From: Chloroflexota bacterium
Lineage (GTDB): Bacteria; Chloroflexota; Anaerolineae; 4572-78; J111
Assembly (NCBI GenBank): GCA_016860845.1
Contig: BOKF01000040.1
Location: 12,076-76,075, forward strand
Reading direction: 5' to 3'
Length of the DNA: 64,000 bases
Shown here one piece after another: positions 25,566 to 34,452 of this stretch. Both the position numbers and the translations under genes were made by a program. Below the pieces are notes generated by a model. That model was not told the DNA's origin. It saw nothing but the letters and a program-made list of their open reading frames with translations, and ran no database searches. The stretch's first letter is position 1. Each line of letters starts with the position of its first letter.

Positions 25566-26485
25566 AAGTCATTCCTTTCACGAGATAGAGCTATAAAAAA
25601 TATAAAACCGGCTCCCCAAATGTGGAGCGGTTCGTCAACTAAAGACCATGCGCCGTAGGCGGCAACCAGGGCAGTGGCCCAAACGGGTAATTGTGGCCAG
25701 CGCCGGGCGACGGCCCAGATCAGCCAGGCCAGCGCCGCCAGGCCGATCAAGCCCAGCTCGGCGGCAGTGGTGGCCACCAGGTTGTGAGCGTGAGGCCAGT
25801 TATTCAAGGTGAAATATTGGCCCGGTCCCAACCCGACGAGCGGCGCGGACCAGAAGCCCCGCCAGGCGTCGGCCCAGAAGTGGAGCCGCCAGGCGTAGCC
25901 GGCGGGATTGAGCCACCAGCCGGCCAGGATCAGGGGGGAGCAGAGGAGCAGAGGAGCGGGTGAGCGGGGGCGAACAAGAGCGACCAGGCCGGCCACGATA
26001 CCGCCGATGCTGGCCAGCCAAGCGCCGGCAATCACGGCTGCCGGCGCAATCAAAAGCGGCAGGCCGGTCAGCAGCGCCAGGCCCAGCAGGTTGAAGGCAA
26101 TGACGTTTTGATTTCCCCAATTGGGGAAAAATGAAAATAAGGCGTAGGGGATCAGCGCCCACAAAGCGGCGCGGTGGATGGTTTCATCTGGCCAGCGGTG
26201 AGCCAGGCGGTACAGCCCCAGGTAGCCCAGCCAGACCCCGATTTTGATTAGACTGTGCTGCCAGGTTTGATTGACCAGGGCGCTAACCAGCATGGCGGCG
26301 ATCAGGAGCAATAGTCCCTGCTCTATCCGATCAAATTCAAAATTTGAACACTGGTGCAGTAGCCAAACCATCAAGCCCAACCAGGCCAGCAGGTTGACCA
26401 GCGTTAGGGTCGGACTTTGCCAGCCGGCGTATCCGCCGGTGAGAGCCAGCCAGAGCAGGAGCAGAGCCAGGGTCAAGGTCTTCAT
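25562..26485 (-). CDS. O-antigen ligase (Wzy_C)-like polytopic protein
   Basis: 307 residues with about nine membrane segments and a long loop that contains WPHAHNLVATTAAELGLIG, the HxHN...E-x-G-x-x-G pattern of the WaaL/Wzy_C family, which joins lipid-linked glycans to lipid or protein acceptors. Shorter than usual WaaL (~400). It lies directly after the FtsK-like ATPase gene. As cargo of the element it may, with the GT39-like enzyme at 36 kb, decorate surface or particle proteins; that is inference. Confidence 0.7.
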   Translation of the reverse strand: MKTLTLALLLLWLALTGGYAGWQSPTLTLVNLLAWLGLMVWLLHQCSNFEFDRIEQGLLLLIAAMLVSALVNQTWQHSLIKIGVWLGYLGLYRLAHRWPDETIHRAALWALIPYALFSFFPNWGNQNVIAFNLLGLALLTGLPLLIAPAAVIAGAWLASIGGIVAGLVALVRPRSPAPLLLCSPLILAGWWLNPAGYAWRLHFWADAWRGFWSAPLVGLGPGQYFTLNNWPHAHNLVATTAAELGLIGLAALAWLIWAVARRWPQLPVWATALVAAYGAWSLVDEPLHIWGAGFIFFIALSRERNDL

Positions 26486-28497
26486 CAGTCACGCAGCCAG
26501 TCGGGTAAATCGTCGGCGTAGACCGGTTCGGGTTGTTTGCCGTTTGTCCGTTTGGCTCGTTTTGCCTTTGGCGCTTCCGGCTCGTTGGCCCTGATGACCT
26601 CAATCGCTAACGGCTCATCAGGCGTTTGCCACAATTCTTCAAACCACTCATTTTCTAATTCTGCTGATACAGCTTCATCGGTTTGCAGCTCATCTGGCTC
26701 ATCACTGCCTTGAGCTTTCAAGGTTTTTAAATTTTCAGGGTCTACCGAGTTGGCGGATTCCTCGGAACGCGGAACGCGGAACGCGCTCACATAGTCAGGG
26801 TGAGGATGTTTGCCGGCGACGTACTCATCAGCCAGGACCAGCCAGCGGGAGATTTTGCGGGGGATGTCAGCCGGAGCCAGGTAGTATGGCAAGCCGTTAA
26901 TTTCTATCTCAGGCTCAAGTCCAGGGTGCGTCCCTCTGACTTCATAATTTTCTAAAATGGCCATTACTTCAGCCCTGGCAAAACCTTGAGGTTTTAGGAA
27001 CTGGTGCAGCGTTTTGGTGTTGCACTCGCCCTTGAGATTGTCCAGAGCAAAGGTGAATAGAAACTCCGCCTTTTGCGCTCGCTCGGCGCTGCGGGAGTCG
27101 GTCTGTGCGCCGGCTTTGGCGTCGGCCACAACTTTCTTGACGGTCGTATCGGCGATCAGCGGGGCTTGCAGCTCGATCATTTCACCCCCCCACTTCCACA
27201 AAAAGCGTCCGGGGATGTTGGGCAGCTTGGCCGCCTCGTATTTCCCATCTCCTAACAAAATACCTGAAGCGGTGCCCGAGCCGCAGCGGAACGCGGCCCG
27301 GCTGTCCATGTTGTTGGCGATCTGCTGGGGCACAATAGCGCTGGATGGCGTTTGAGTGGCCAGCACAACGTAGATACCGACGGCGCGGCCTTTTCTGGCC
27401 AATTCGCTGAGCGAAAGGGTGGACTTGAGAGCGTATTTTCTGTTTTCCATCAGGCTGGCCAGCTCGTCAATGACCACGATCCAGTAAGACAAAGGCTCTG
27501 ATTTAAATCGCTTGTTGTAAGCAGATATTTTTTTAGCCTTACCTGCCATGAGCTTGGCGCGGCGGTCCATCTCGGCCTCAACGTAGCGCAAAATCGGCCC
27601 AACCTGGTAGGGTTCGGTGGCGATCTGCTGGCCCAGGGGCGGGCGCAGCTCCTCGCCGGGCTTGGGCCGGTAGTTGTCATCAACGGCTTTGATCTTGGGC
27701 GGGGCTTTGCTTTCGCTGGCGGCCTCGGCATCGGCCTCAGAAACATAGTTGACATCTCCCCCAAGATGAGGCAGGCCGGCATAGTCAATAAACTCAAGTC
27801 CTCCCTTGAGGTCCGTGAGAAACAATCTGAGTTTGGCCGGATCGTTGCGGCTGATGAGCGTGCAAAGCATGACGTTGATGAGGTTGGATTTACCACCGCC
27901 TTTGGTGCCGCCGACGAGCAAATTAATCATTTCGTCCATATCGCCGAAATAACTTTTTTGATTGGCGCCCATGCCCAGGGGAAAGCTGAGCGGGTCCGCA
28001 GCTTCGGCCATCTGCTTCATCATTTCGCCGTAACCGACTTGAGTCGGGATGGCTCCCCGCCCGTGCTTGGTCTCCACTGAGTACCAGTGACCGGCCGGGC
28101 TTTCATGAAACTCGACTTTTGAGCCACAGGCAGCGGTCAAGGTCTCCAAAGTGGCCTCATCGCGCAAGTGTTTGAGATACACCCCACGCGGCAGGCGCTT
28201 GGTGTCAATGTGGAAGAAGTAAGCGTCTTCGCCGATCTGGATTTTGTCGAGACGGACCGGCCAGACATCAGACTCCAGGAAGTCTTTTTCAGTCTTCTTT
28301 TTGCGGTAGCAAATATCCATGTTGGCCAGGTAAACCGGGATGCGCTTTTGCAGGTGGGTGGCTTCCTGCTTCAGCCGCTTTTGCAGCTCGCGTTGATATT
28401 TGGCTTCAGCGCGGGCGCGTTCCCGTTCTTCGCGCTCTTGCGGGGTCAGGTGGGTGTAAATGTTCAGGCCGGGGATGAAGGGCTTGAAAAAAAGCAT
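26485..28497 (-). CDS. FtsK/HerA-superfamily ATPase (DNA or assembly motor)
   Basis: 670 residues. An N-terminal charged helix rich in Glu/Arg/Ala lacks obvious membrane helices, followed by a motor domain with Walker A GGTKGGGKSN (~residue 195), FLTDLKGGLEF, Walker B YWIVVIDELASL (~340) and the FtsK block LATQTPSSAIVP...DSRAAFRCGS. The C-terminal ~200 residues include a winged-helix-like part and an acidic tail with a low-complexity insertion (26763-26785, GGAACGC units). Proteins of this class act as conjugative dsDNA pumps (TraB type), phage packaging motors or filamentous-phage assembly ATPases. The surrounding membrane operon fits either a conjugation or an extrusion role. Confidence 0.85.
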   Translation of the reverse strand: MLFFKPFIPGLNIYTHLTPQEREERERARAEAKYQRELQKRLKQEATHLQKRIPVYLANMDICYRKKKTEKDFLESDVWPVRLDKIQIGEDAYFFHIDTKRLPRGVYLKHLRDEATLETLTAACGSKVEFHESPAGHWYSVETKHGRGAIPTQVGYGEMMKQMAEAADPLSFPLGMGANQKSYFGDMDEMINLLVGGTKGGGKSNLINVMLCTLISRNDPAKLRLFLTDLKGGLEFIDYAGLPHLGGDVNYVSEADAEAASESKAPPKIKAVDDNYRPKPGEELRPPLGQQIATEPYQVGPILRYVEAEMDRRAKLMAGKAKKISAYNKRFKSEPLSYWIVVIDELASLMENRKYALKSTLSLSELARKGRAVGIYVVLATQTPSSAIVPQQIANNMDSRAAFRCGSGTASGILLGDGKYEAAKLPNIPGRFLWKWGGEMIELQAPLIADTTVKKVVADAKAGAQTDSRSAERAQKAEFLFTFALDNLKGECNTKTLHQFLKPQGFARAEVMAILENYEVRGTHPGLEPEIEINGLPYYLAPADIPRKISRWLVLADEYVAGKHPHPDYVSAFRVPRSEESANSVDPENLKTLKAQGSDEPDELQTDEAVSAELENEWFEELWQTPDEPLAIEVIRANEPEAPKAKRAKRTNGKQPEPVYADDLPDWLRD

Positions 28498-28502
28498 GGT
28501 TT

Positions 28503-28545
28503 AGCCCTCACCCTAACCCTCTCCCGGAGGGAGAGGGGATTCCTC
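28503..28545. repeat. CCCTCTCCC/GGGAGAGGGG palindromic repeat, copy 1
   Basis: Hairpin unit preceded by CCTCACCCTAACC. Similar units lie near 29567-29605, 40545-40595 and 47819-47858, each at or inside the 3' coding end or a Pro-rich linker. Confidence 0.6.
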
Positions 28546-29862
28546 GGTTGGGGTGGCGATGGGTGAAATGACGGTGGTCGCGGTCGCGGTGGGGGTCTCA
28601 GTGGGGGTACTGGTCGCGGTCGCGGTGGGCGTCTCTGTTGGCGTGCTGGTGGCGGTCGGCGGGATGGTGGTAGCGGTAGGTGTGGGGGTAGGCGTCACGG
28701 CAATCCATTGAATTTGTTGGGCGCGGATGGCCATGCCGCCACAGGCTTTATCCGCCAGGCCGATGACCAGGGCGGTGTGCTGGGTGGGATCGCCGGCGGG
28801 CATTTGTGCGCCTTCAAAAATGAGAAAATAAGGGACTCCAGCCCAGATAGCCAGGTTGCTTACAGAACAGCCGCCCACGGCCACTACAGGCCCGCTGAGC
28901 GTGATTTTAGCGGGGGTGGCGGTCGGCACGGGTGTTTTGGTCGGTTCCGGTAATTTGATCGAGCCGCCGCCGCTCGATGCCGCCGGCGCGGGTATCTCAA
29001 CCCGAGGCGGGGGAATGTAGGGCGTGGGGGTTGGGGGTTGGGGGTCGGGGGTCAGGGTGATAGTGGGCGTGACCAGGCCGGTGTAGTAGGGGCTGTTGGG
29101 ATCGTTGCGGGCGTCATACACGGGCGCTTTGTTTTTGTCGGGTGTGGGCAGGCCGTAGGCGGCCAATCCCTGGCCCCAGGTGGCCGTCGCCGTGCCGGTC
29201 AGGATGGGCTGATACTCTGGCAGCAGCGGCGCGGGCGTGGCCGTGCCGTTGAGCCAAAAGATTTCAGTGACCATCAAAATGGGGTAGTCACACTCTTTAG
29301 GGAATTTTTGAATATAACCCTTGAGCTGGACCATCTGCATGAACGGATCGCGGTCCAGCGGAGTTTGCAGGTAGAGGTAATACGGCGTGCCGTTCAGCCC
29401 GGCAGTGGTAAAGCCAAGATTGCTCATGGAGCAGCCCTGCTCATAGGTGATGACCCCAACGAGGTAGGGCGCGGCTTGCGGATCGCCGGCGGGCCGGTTC
29501 AAGGCGGCCTGCATTTGGGCGGTGGCTTGAAGTTGGGCCGGTTCCAGGGCGGGGGGCTGACCCCCTCCCTGGCCTTCCCCCTGAGAGGGGGAGGGGAGAG
29601 GAGTCGGGGTCAGGGGTTCGAGGGTGCGGACTACTGCCGGCTGTTCGGTTGGCTGCTCGGCGGCTTTGGCTTTGCCCAGCCTGCCGCCGCCCAGCACCCA
29701 GGTGATGCCGTAGCCGATGCAGAGCAGAAATAAGATGCCGATAACAACAATTTTGATGAGGTCTGATTTTTCCATAGTGTGCTTGTGTCCCCGCTGGCCG
29801 CGTTTGTCGCGGTTCAGCGTCATTGGCTCCTGGCCGGGTTCGAGAAATTCAATCTTGGCCAT
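28513..29862 (-). CDS. single-span membrane-anchored protein with two similar outer modules
   Basis: 449 residues. Short basic cytoplasmic head, one membrane helix (IVVIGILFLLCIGYGITWVLGG, ~residue 38), then two related outer modules: VGVITYEQGCSMSNLGF...PYYLYLQ and VVAVGGCSVSNLAIWAG...PYFLIFEG, each with a Cys in G-C-S-(M/V)-S-N-L. Modules are joined and followed by long Thr-Pro repeats; the extreme C-terminus is encoded by a CCCTCTCCC palindromic repeat. Not recognised; looks like a surface or pilus-associated factor of the assembly operon. Confidence 0.7.
   Translation of the reverse strand: MAKIEFLEPGQEPMTLNRDKRGQRGHKHTMEKSDLIKIVVIGILFLLCIGYGITWVLGGGRLGKAKAAEQPTEQPAVVRTLEPLTPTPLPSPSQGEGQGGGQPPALEPAQLQATAQMQAALNRPAGDPQAAPYLVGVITYEQGCSMSNLGFTTAGLNGTPYYLYLQTPLDRDPFMQMVQLKGYIQKFPKECDYPILMVTEIFWLNGTATPAPLLPEYQPILTGTATATWGQGLAAYGLPTPDKNKAPVYDARNDPNSPYYTGLVTPTITLTPDPQPPTPTPYIPPPRVEIPAPAASSGGGSIKLPEPTKTPVPTATPAKITLSGPVVAVGGCSVSNLAIWAGVPYFLIFEGAQMPAGDPTQHTALVIGLADKACGGMAIRAQQIQWIAVTPTPTPTATTIPPTATSTPTETPTATATSTPTETPTATATTVISPIATPTEESPLPPGEG
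29567..29605. repeat. CCCTCTCCC-type palindromic repeat, copy 2
   Basis: Lies in frame within the Pro-rich linker of the 449-residue membrane protein (encodes PLPSPSQGEGQGGG). Confidence 0.55.
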
Positions 29863-29864
29863 AA

Positions 29865-30311
29865 TTAAAACCTGAATTTCTTGCCGCGTTTGAGGGCGTA
29901 TTGGCCGGCCCGGATCGCTCGCCGCCAGTTGGCGTCGTCTACAAATTCATCGTTGAGATCGCCGGCCAGGCCCAGGCCGCCAGAAACATTCAGGGCCGGG
30001 TTTACGGGCCGGTCGGTCACAAAGCTGTACAACCACCACAGGGCCGACAGGCCCAGCATGATGACCACGAAAATTCCAAGCACCTGGTACTTGTCCAGCA
30101 AGCTAAAGACGGTCAAAGCGTAGCTACCCAGGGCATTGATAAATGTGGGAGTGGTGACAGAGGGTAAGGGCAGCTCCGGCGCGGCGTTTTCGTCGAAGTC
30201 AACCGGCTCAAAGTGGTAGGGCAGGGGAATGGGCGTTGGTTCTTGAGCCAGGGCGGGCGTGGTCAAGGCTAAGGCTAAGGCTAAGGCTGAGAGCAAGGCA
30301 AAGAGTTTCAT
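29865..30311 (-). CDS. signal-peptide plus single-span membrane protein (148 aa)
   Basis: Start at MKLFALLSALALALALTTPA, a signal peptide cut near ALA-QEP, followed by ~70 outer residues, one membrane segment (VLGIFVVIMLGLSALWWLYSF) and a basic tail KRGKKFRF. The hydrophobic core of the signal is encoded by (AAGGCT)4 units. Frame remains open further upstream, but that part is inside the preceding gene. Type I membrane topology; unknown role. Confidence 0.7.
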   Translation of the reverse strand: MKLFALLSALALALALTTPALAQEPTPIPLPYHFEPVDFDENAAPELPLPSVTTPTFINALGSYALTVFSLLDKYQVLGIFVVIMLGLSALWWLYSFVTDRPVNPALNVSGGLGLAGDLNDEFVDDANWRRAIRAGQYALKRGKKFRF

Positions 30312-30315
30312 AGGG

Positions 30316-31242
30316 TCACACGAAGGGCAGTAACTTGATGAGTTGGAGAATGAAGCCGATGACATCCAGGATAAAGTTAAACAGGCGGATGACCAGGCCC
30401 TTGAGAAATTCAAAGATTTTGAAGAAGAGGACCAGGGGCAGCATGATCAACAGCCAGGCGACGAACAGGCCGAAGGCTCCCAGGAAACGGAACAGGTCAA
30501 ACACGGCTTTGATGAGCTGCACGGGCAGACTAGCAATGTAGCCGGTGAACGAGGCCCAGGCGGTCAGGCTGTAGCGTTTGCCATCGTCTATGCCGCTTTG
30601 CATGGTCTCAAAGGTCCAGCCCACGTTGGCCATTGGGCGCGGCAGGCTGGGCGCGTACCACTCCGGGGCGGCCACAATGGTGAAAGTGTCGGTGTAGGTG
30701 ATGGCCTCGATTTCGCCGGACAGCCAATTAGTGTAAGAAATGGTGTCACTGATCCAGCCCTGGGTCGTGCCCACCATGCCGCTGATCTGCTCGGTGCTGG
30801 TGATGGTGCTGCTACTGGTCATGGTGGTGGTCAGCAGCGGCGCGGGGGTGATGCTGTAAGAGACCGGCGAAGGCAGGGCCAGCGGGGTGGGCGCGTAGCC
30901 GTTGGGGTTGGGCTGCGGCAGGGTCAGCAGCGGCAGTGAGGTTGGCTTTGGATACTGCGGCGCTTCAAAGGGCTTGGGATCGGGCATGGGCGCGTTGATC
31001 GTTGCCGTAGCCGTGCCAGGCATGGGCGTGGGTGTCGGGGTGGTGGTGGGCGTGCCAGGGCCGGGCGTGGGTGTCGGGGTGGGGCTGGGTGTCCGGGTGG
31101 GTGTGGGTGTGGGCGTGGTAAAAACGCAGGGATCGCCGGAGCAGCCGCTTTGAGCCAGGGCCGGGTAAGCCAGGCTAAGGCTGAGGCTGAGGCTGAGAAA
31201 CAGGGCGATTTTTAGCGAATGTTGATAGAGAAAAGCGCCCAT
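30316..31242 (-). CDS. secreted/membrane protein with Thr-Pro linker (308 aa)
   Basis: Starts inside the 3' end of the 775-residue gene (31-bp overlap). Signal peptide (IALFLSLSLSLSLAYPALA) with hexanucleotide repeat coding, a long Thr-Pro-rich region, a small outer domain, then two or three hydrophobic segments (FLGAFGLFVAWLLIMLPLVLFF; FNFILDVIGFILQLIKLL) near the C-terminus. No family recognised. Possibly a membrane-platform component of the same assembly apparatus. Confidence 0.7.
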   Translation of the reverse strand: MGAFLYQHSLKIALFLSLSLSLSLAYPALAQSGCSGDPCVFTTPTPTPTRTPSPTPTPTPGPGTPTTTPTPTPMPGTATATINAPMPDPKPFEAPQYPKPTSLPLLTLPQPNPNGYAPTPLALPSPVSYSITPAPLLTTTMTSSSTITSTEQISGMVGTTQGWISDTISYTNWLSGEIEAITYTDTFTIVAAPEWYAPSLPRPMANVGWTFETMQSGIDDGKRYSLTAWASFTGYIASLPVQLIKAVFDLFRFLGAFGLFVAWLLIMLPLVLFFKIFEFLKGLVIRLFNFILDVIGFILQLIKLLPFV

Positions 31243-33539
31243 ATATGCCGCCAGAAAATAGCTATTGTGGCCAGGATGATGCCCACAATGACGATTGGAT
31301 AAAGAACGGTGTGGCCAATCGTTTGATTGACCAACTGCGTGCCGGCCAGCAGGCCGCACCAGAAATTTGTATCGGCGCAACCCATCAGACCGGCAAAAGC
31401 GGATGTCTGCACACCGTCATTGAAAGCATAGTAGAAGGTGATCGGGATCGTGACCGTGACAAAAACATTGGCCCATATCCAGGATAGCAGCATCCAGAAC
31501 AAGTCCCAGATGGCTAACACCAGATCAACGAAAAGGCGCAGCGGGGAAATGTAGTGCAAAACGGCCTGAAAGAAGGGCAAAAGCCAGGCTAAAACGCCGT
31601 TGACCAGGCCAACCAGGAAGTTATAGAGCGAACCGATGAAGGCCAGGACGTTGAGGCCGCTTTGCCAGAGCCAGGCCATGATATTCCCCAGGGAAGCCCA
31701 CCACCAGGCCATAATGTGGCCCACAGTGGCTAGCGCCCAGGTCCACAGGGCTGAGATGAAAACGAGAAAATAGCGGCCCTGGCGCTCGATCCAGGAAGCC
31801 ACATTCAAAAAATTGTTAATGCCGTACTCGATGACCCGGATGACCCAGGCCAGGGCGGTGAGCAGGAAGCAAAGCAGCGCCTCTAACATGACCCAGAAGC
31901 CGGCCATGAGCCAGTTCCACCAGGAGCTAAACCAGCTATCGCCTGATGTGCCGGTCCCGCCATAAATCTGGTGATAGAGGTTCATATTGATGCCCCAGCT
32001 CGCCAAAATGCCGGCAGCGTCGGCGCAGCCAAAGTTGTAGTTAAACTCAATTGGGCCGATGGCTCCCGGATCGGGGTTGTTGGTGGGACCCGGCAGGCGC
32101 GGGCCTCGGTCGGCCAGGAAGATGCAGACGTTATCCAGGAAGATGTCGTCTTCAGCCGAAAATTCGGTCACGGGATCAACGCCGGCGTTAGCAAAAGCGA
32201 CGGCGGCCCCGGTCTCGCCGGCCAGCGTGGACAGGTCCAGCTCGAAGGTGTACATGTCGGGGTAGACTTCAAAATAGCCGGCGGAGCTGCTTGGGCCGTT
32301 GTCTACCGTGGTCGCAAGCAGGGCGCTTTGATCGTTGGCGGTTTCGGCCTCGAAGGAAAGTAAAATGTGCTGCTCGCCGGTGATGACCGGCATGGTGTAG
32401 AACGAGGTGGACATGAGCAGGCTTTTGGTAAATTCGTCGCCCTCGTTGAAGGGTAAAAAGGCGTTTTCGGCGGCCTCGTTCCAGCGGGCATCCCGGTACC
32501 AGTCCCAGCCGGCAGAGGTATCAAACGTGCCGTTGACCGGGGCAAGGCATGCCCCTTGCTGCTGGCCGTCTTCGCCGGTGTCCAGCGAAACACAGGCATA
32601 ATCCAGGGTCAGCGTGCCGTCGCCGTCGTTTTGCAGGCCGAAAATGATCGGGCCGCCCATCGTGGGCGTGTCCAGGGTGGCGGTGTATAAGCCAGGCTCT
32701 TGAATGTCCAGGGCCTCGTTTTGAGTGCCTAAAAAGACGCTGAGCGAAGCCGGCGCGGTCACGCCGGTGGCGGAAATGACGGCGTTATAGGTTTTGTTGC
32801 TTTCCAGGGTGGCCAGGTTTTGGGCGGCGATGTCACCCGAAGCCAGGGTCAGGGTGTCGTCGGTAATAACCGCCGTGCCGTCGAGCAGCCAGCCATCGGC
32901 GGCGCTGAAGCCGGCGTTTTGGACCAGGGGGCAAGATAGATAAACGCCGGGCTGGATGTTACACGAGGCCATGAAATAGGATTGATCCACCAGGAAGGTG
33001 AAACTTTCATCAAAGGCGGCCCCAAACGTTGTGGCGTCAAGGTAAATTGCAACCAGTTGGTCATTGTCGTTTTCGCTCGAAACACCAACAGTAATCCAGT
33101 CGGTGTTTATCGCTGTCCAAGTCCCGGTAATCATCTCCCCGTTTGCTAGCTCGAGCCTGCCCCGAAGGTGAGTACCATTGTTGAACGTGTGACGCTGGAT
33201 CAGTATATAAAGGGTATCTCCGGTATGAAGCACCCCGGAGTAAGGCGCTTTTAGAGTGGCTTTTAGGTTAGAACTATCGAGGTTGTTGCAGTTGAAGTGA
33301 TCGCAATTTAGGTTCCAGTCATCGCCAGATTGTGACCAAACCAGGCCGGGGTCTACATTCTCGACAATCTCAAAATTATCAACCAGGTAGCGCGGTTCAG
33401 CCTCTCCACACTCCTGAGCCAGAACCAGGGCAGGCACAGCCAGAGCTATATAAGCCAGCAAAAACGGAACTAAAAAGCGAAAAAACCGAGACGTAAACCC
33501 TCGTGCTATAAATTTGGAGCCAAGACAAATGCTTTTCAT
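31212..33539 (-). CDS. large secreted and polytopic protein (775 aa), unknown
   Basis: Signal segment (residues ~20-40, FLLAYIALAVPALVLA), then ~490 outer residues with two jelly-roll-like modules of carbohydrate-binding style (NAGFSAADGWLLDG and NGTFDTSAGWDWYRD motifs, many aromatic and Asp residues, paired Cys), then at least six membrane helices rich in Trp from ~residue 540 to the end. The topology, a big outer domain plus a polytopic base, recalls VirB6/TrbL-like or phage pIV-like platform proteins only in outline. It directly follows the coat-like genes. Confidence 0.7.
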   Translation of the reverse strand: MKSICLGSKFIARGFTSRFFRFLVPFLLAYIALAVPALVLAQECGEAEPRYLVDNFEIVENVDPGLVWSQSGDDWNLNCDHFNCNNLDSSNLKATLKAPYSGVLHTGDTLYILIQRHTFNNGTHLRGRLELANGEMITGTWTAINTDWITVGVSSENDNDQLVAIYLDATTFGAAFDESFTFLVDQSYFMASCNIQPGVYLSCPLVQNAGFSAADGWLLDGTAVITDDTLTLASGDIAAQNLATLESNKTYNAVISATGVTAPASLSVFLGTQNEALDIQEPGLYTATLDTPTMGGPIIFGLQNDGDGTLTLDYACVSLDTGEDGQQQGACLAPVNGTFDTSAGWDWYRDARWNEAAENAFLPFNEGDEFTKSLLMSTSFYTMPVITGEQHILLSFEAETANDQSALLATTVDNGPSSSAGYFEVYPDMYTFELDLSTLAGETGAAVAFANAGVDPVTEFSAEDDIFLDNVCIFLADRGPRLPGPTNNPDPGAIGPIEFNYNFGCADAAGILASWGINMNLYHQIYGGTGTSGDSWFSSWWNWLMAGFWVMLEALLCFLLTALAWVIRVIEYGINNFLNVASWIERQGRYFLVFISALWTWALATVGHIMAWWWASLGNIMAWLWQSGLNVLAFIGSLYNFLVGLVNGVLAWLLPFFQAVLHYISPLRLFVDLVLAIWDLFWMLLSWIWANVFVTVTIPITFYYAFNDGVQTSAFAGLMGCADTNFWCGLLAGTQLVNQTIGHTVLYPIVIVGIILATIAIFWRHIWALFSINIR

Positions 33540-33556
33540 AGTGCTATTTCAACGCT

Positions 33557-33581
33557 CCCGGCTGAGGTGGGTTCAGCCGGG
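33557..33581 (-). other. strong hairpin between coat-like genes and 775-aa gene
   Basis: Perfect 9-bp stem CCCGGCTGA/TCAGCCGGG, 7-base loop, 50 bases after the coat-like stop codon; no U-run follows on the minus strand. A processing or partial-termination element that would make the small genes more abundant than those downstream, like the terminator after gene VIII in filamentous phages. Confidence 0.5.
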
Positions 33582-33630
33582 GCTTGTTGTTTTCCTGCCT
33601 TCCTCAAGGCGATAAAACGGACGGGGCGGA

Positions 33631-33783
33631 TCAATTGAAGCCGCCAGAGAACAGGGACGCGATCTTCCGGGCCAGGTAGAAGCCGAAGGCGAGGCCGGCG
33701 GTCAGCGCGATGATGGGCATCAAGGCGTTGACGATCTGGCTGGCATAGCTGAAGATGGTGTCTACGTCAATCGAGAATGACAT
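33631..33783 (-). CDS. pVIII-like tiny membrane protein, copy 1 (50 aa)
   Basis: 50 residues: acidic amphipathic start (SFSIDVDTIFSYAS), one membrane helix (LMPIIALTAGLAFGFYLA) and a basic amphipathic end (RKIASLFSGGF). This is the plan and length of mature major coat protein of filamentous phages. Ribosome-binding site AAGGAG upstream. Practically identical to the next gene, differing only after GGF (N instead of GK). No signal peptide. Alternatives are a conjugative pilin-like or other oligomeric membrane peptide. Confidence 0.75.
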   Translation of the reverse strand: MSFSIDVDTIFSYASQIVNALMPIIALTAGLAFGFYLARKIASLFSGGFN

Positions 33784-33823
33784 GGTTCAGGGACTCCTTT
33801 CTAAAAGATGATGATGGGGCGGC

Positions 33824-33979
33824 TTATTTGCCGAAGCCGCCAGAGAACAGGGACGCGATTTTCCGGGCCAGGTAGAAACCAAAGGCGAGACCGGCAGTTA
33901 GCGCGATGATGGGCATCAAGGCGTTGACGATCTGGCTGGCGTAGCTAAAGATGGTGTCTACGTCAATCGAAAACGACAT
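33824..33979 (-). CDS. pVIII-like tiny membrane protein, copy 2 (51 aa)
   Basis: Tandem paralog of the preceding entry with an identical first 49 residues, ending GFGK. The DNA of the two copies differs at synonymous sites, so both are under selection for the same protein. Preceded by AAGGAGGT with ideal spacing, the best site in the operon, suggesting high expression. Confidence 0.78.
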   Translation of the reverse strand: MSFSIDVDTIFSYASQIVNALMPIIALTAGLAFGFYLARKIASLFSGGFGK

Positions 33980-34001
33980 GGCAGTACCTCCTTTCGTCGG
34001 G

Positions 34002-34181
34002 TTAGTCCTTGTCCCGGTCCCACCCTGGTTCCAACTTGATGCGTTCCGTTGGTTTCCAGAAGCGGGACAAGGGCATTAGCAGGGCCAGGAGAACCCCGGC
34101 CGCGATGAAAACAGGCAAGAGGATGTTTTGGATGAACGGCCCCAGGGTGATGAAAAAGGTTTGTTGCAGGTCAGTCCACAT
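34002..34181 (-). CDS. tiny membrane protein (59 aa)
   Basis: MWTDLQQTFFITLGPFIQ, one membrane helix (NILLPVFIAAGVLLALLMP) and a charged tail (RFWKPTERIKLEPGWDRDKD). ATG directly follows the TAG of the upstream 41-residue gene. Possible minor coat or assembly factor. Confidence 0.65.
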   Translation of the reverse strand: MWTDLQQTFFITLGPFIQNILLPVFIAAGVLLALLMPLSRFWKPTERIKLEPGWDRDKD

Positions 34182-34307
34182 CTATTTACCCGTAATATCG
34201 TCAATAAAGTTGTTTACGGCGGCGCTGGCCACCAGAGCAATAAAAACCACGGCCAACACAACGCTGGCAGTGGTCAGGAGTGACATGGTTTCAGCGGTTA
34301 CGTCCAT
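34182..34307 (-). CDS. tiny membrane protein (41 aa)
   Basis: MDVTAETMSLLTTASVV..., one membrane helix, ending NNFIDDITGK. Overlaps the upstream 53-residue gene by 17 bp and touches the downstream ATG. Too short for conventional annotation but its packing between two overlapping genes supports it. Confidence 0.6.
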   Translation of the reverse strand: MDVTAETMSLLTTASVVLAVVFIALVASAAVNNFIDDITGK

Positions 34308-34452
34308 AGCTCACCTTGACAATGAAGCTGAGAACCAGCACGACCAGCAGCGACAGCAGCAGCGCGGCCATGATGGTCTCGCCAAAATCGGCGCTGGTGG
34401 CCACGGTCAGGGTTTGGCCGGCCAGGGTGGTGGTGTAAACATCGGTACTCAT
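34291..34452 (-). CDS. tiny membrane protein (53 aa), paralog of the collar-protein anchor
   Basis: Residues 5-16 (VYTTTLAGQTLT), DFGETIMAALLL, one helix and a basic tail SYGRNR. It aligns with the last ~48 residues of the collar protein encoded next door: VYT-TL--G-TLT, then FG--I-A-L-L and a basic end. Overlaps that gene by 4 bp (ATGA). Confidence 0.7.
   Translation of the reverse strand: MSTDVYTTTLAGQTLTVATSADFGETIMAALLLSLLVVLVLSFIVKVSYGRNR

Noticed and set aside
30343..30939. 198-residue plus-strand frame rich in Gln/Gly/Arg
   Set aside because: Opposite the Thr-Pro secreted protein; composition is what a reverse reading of that gene gives.
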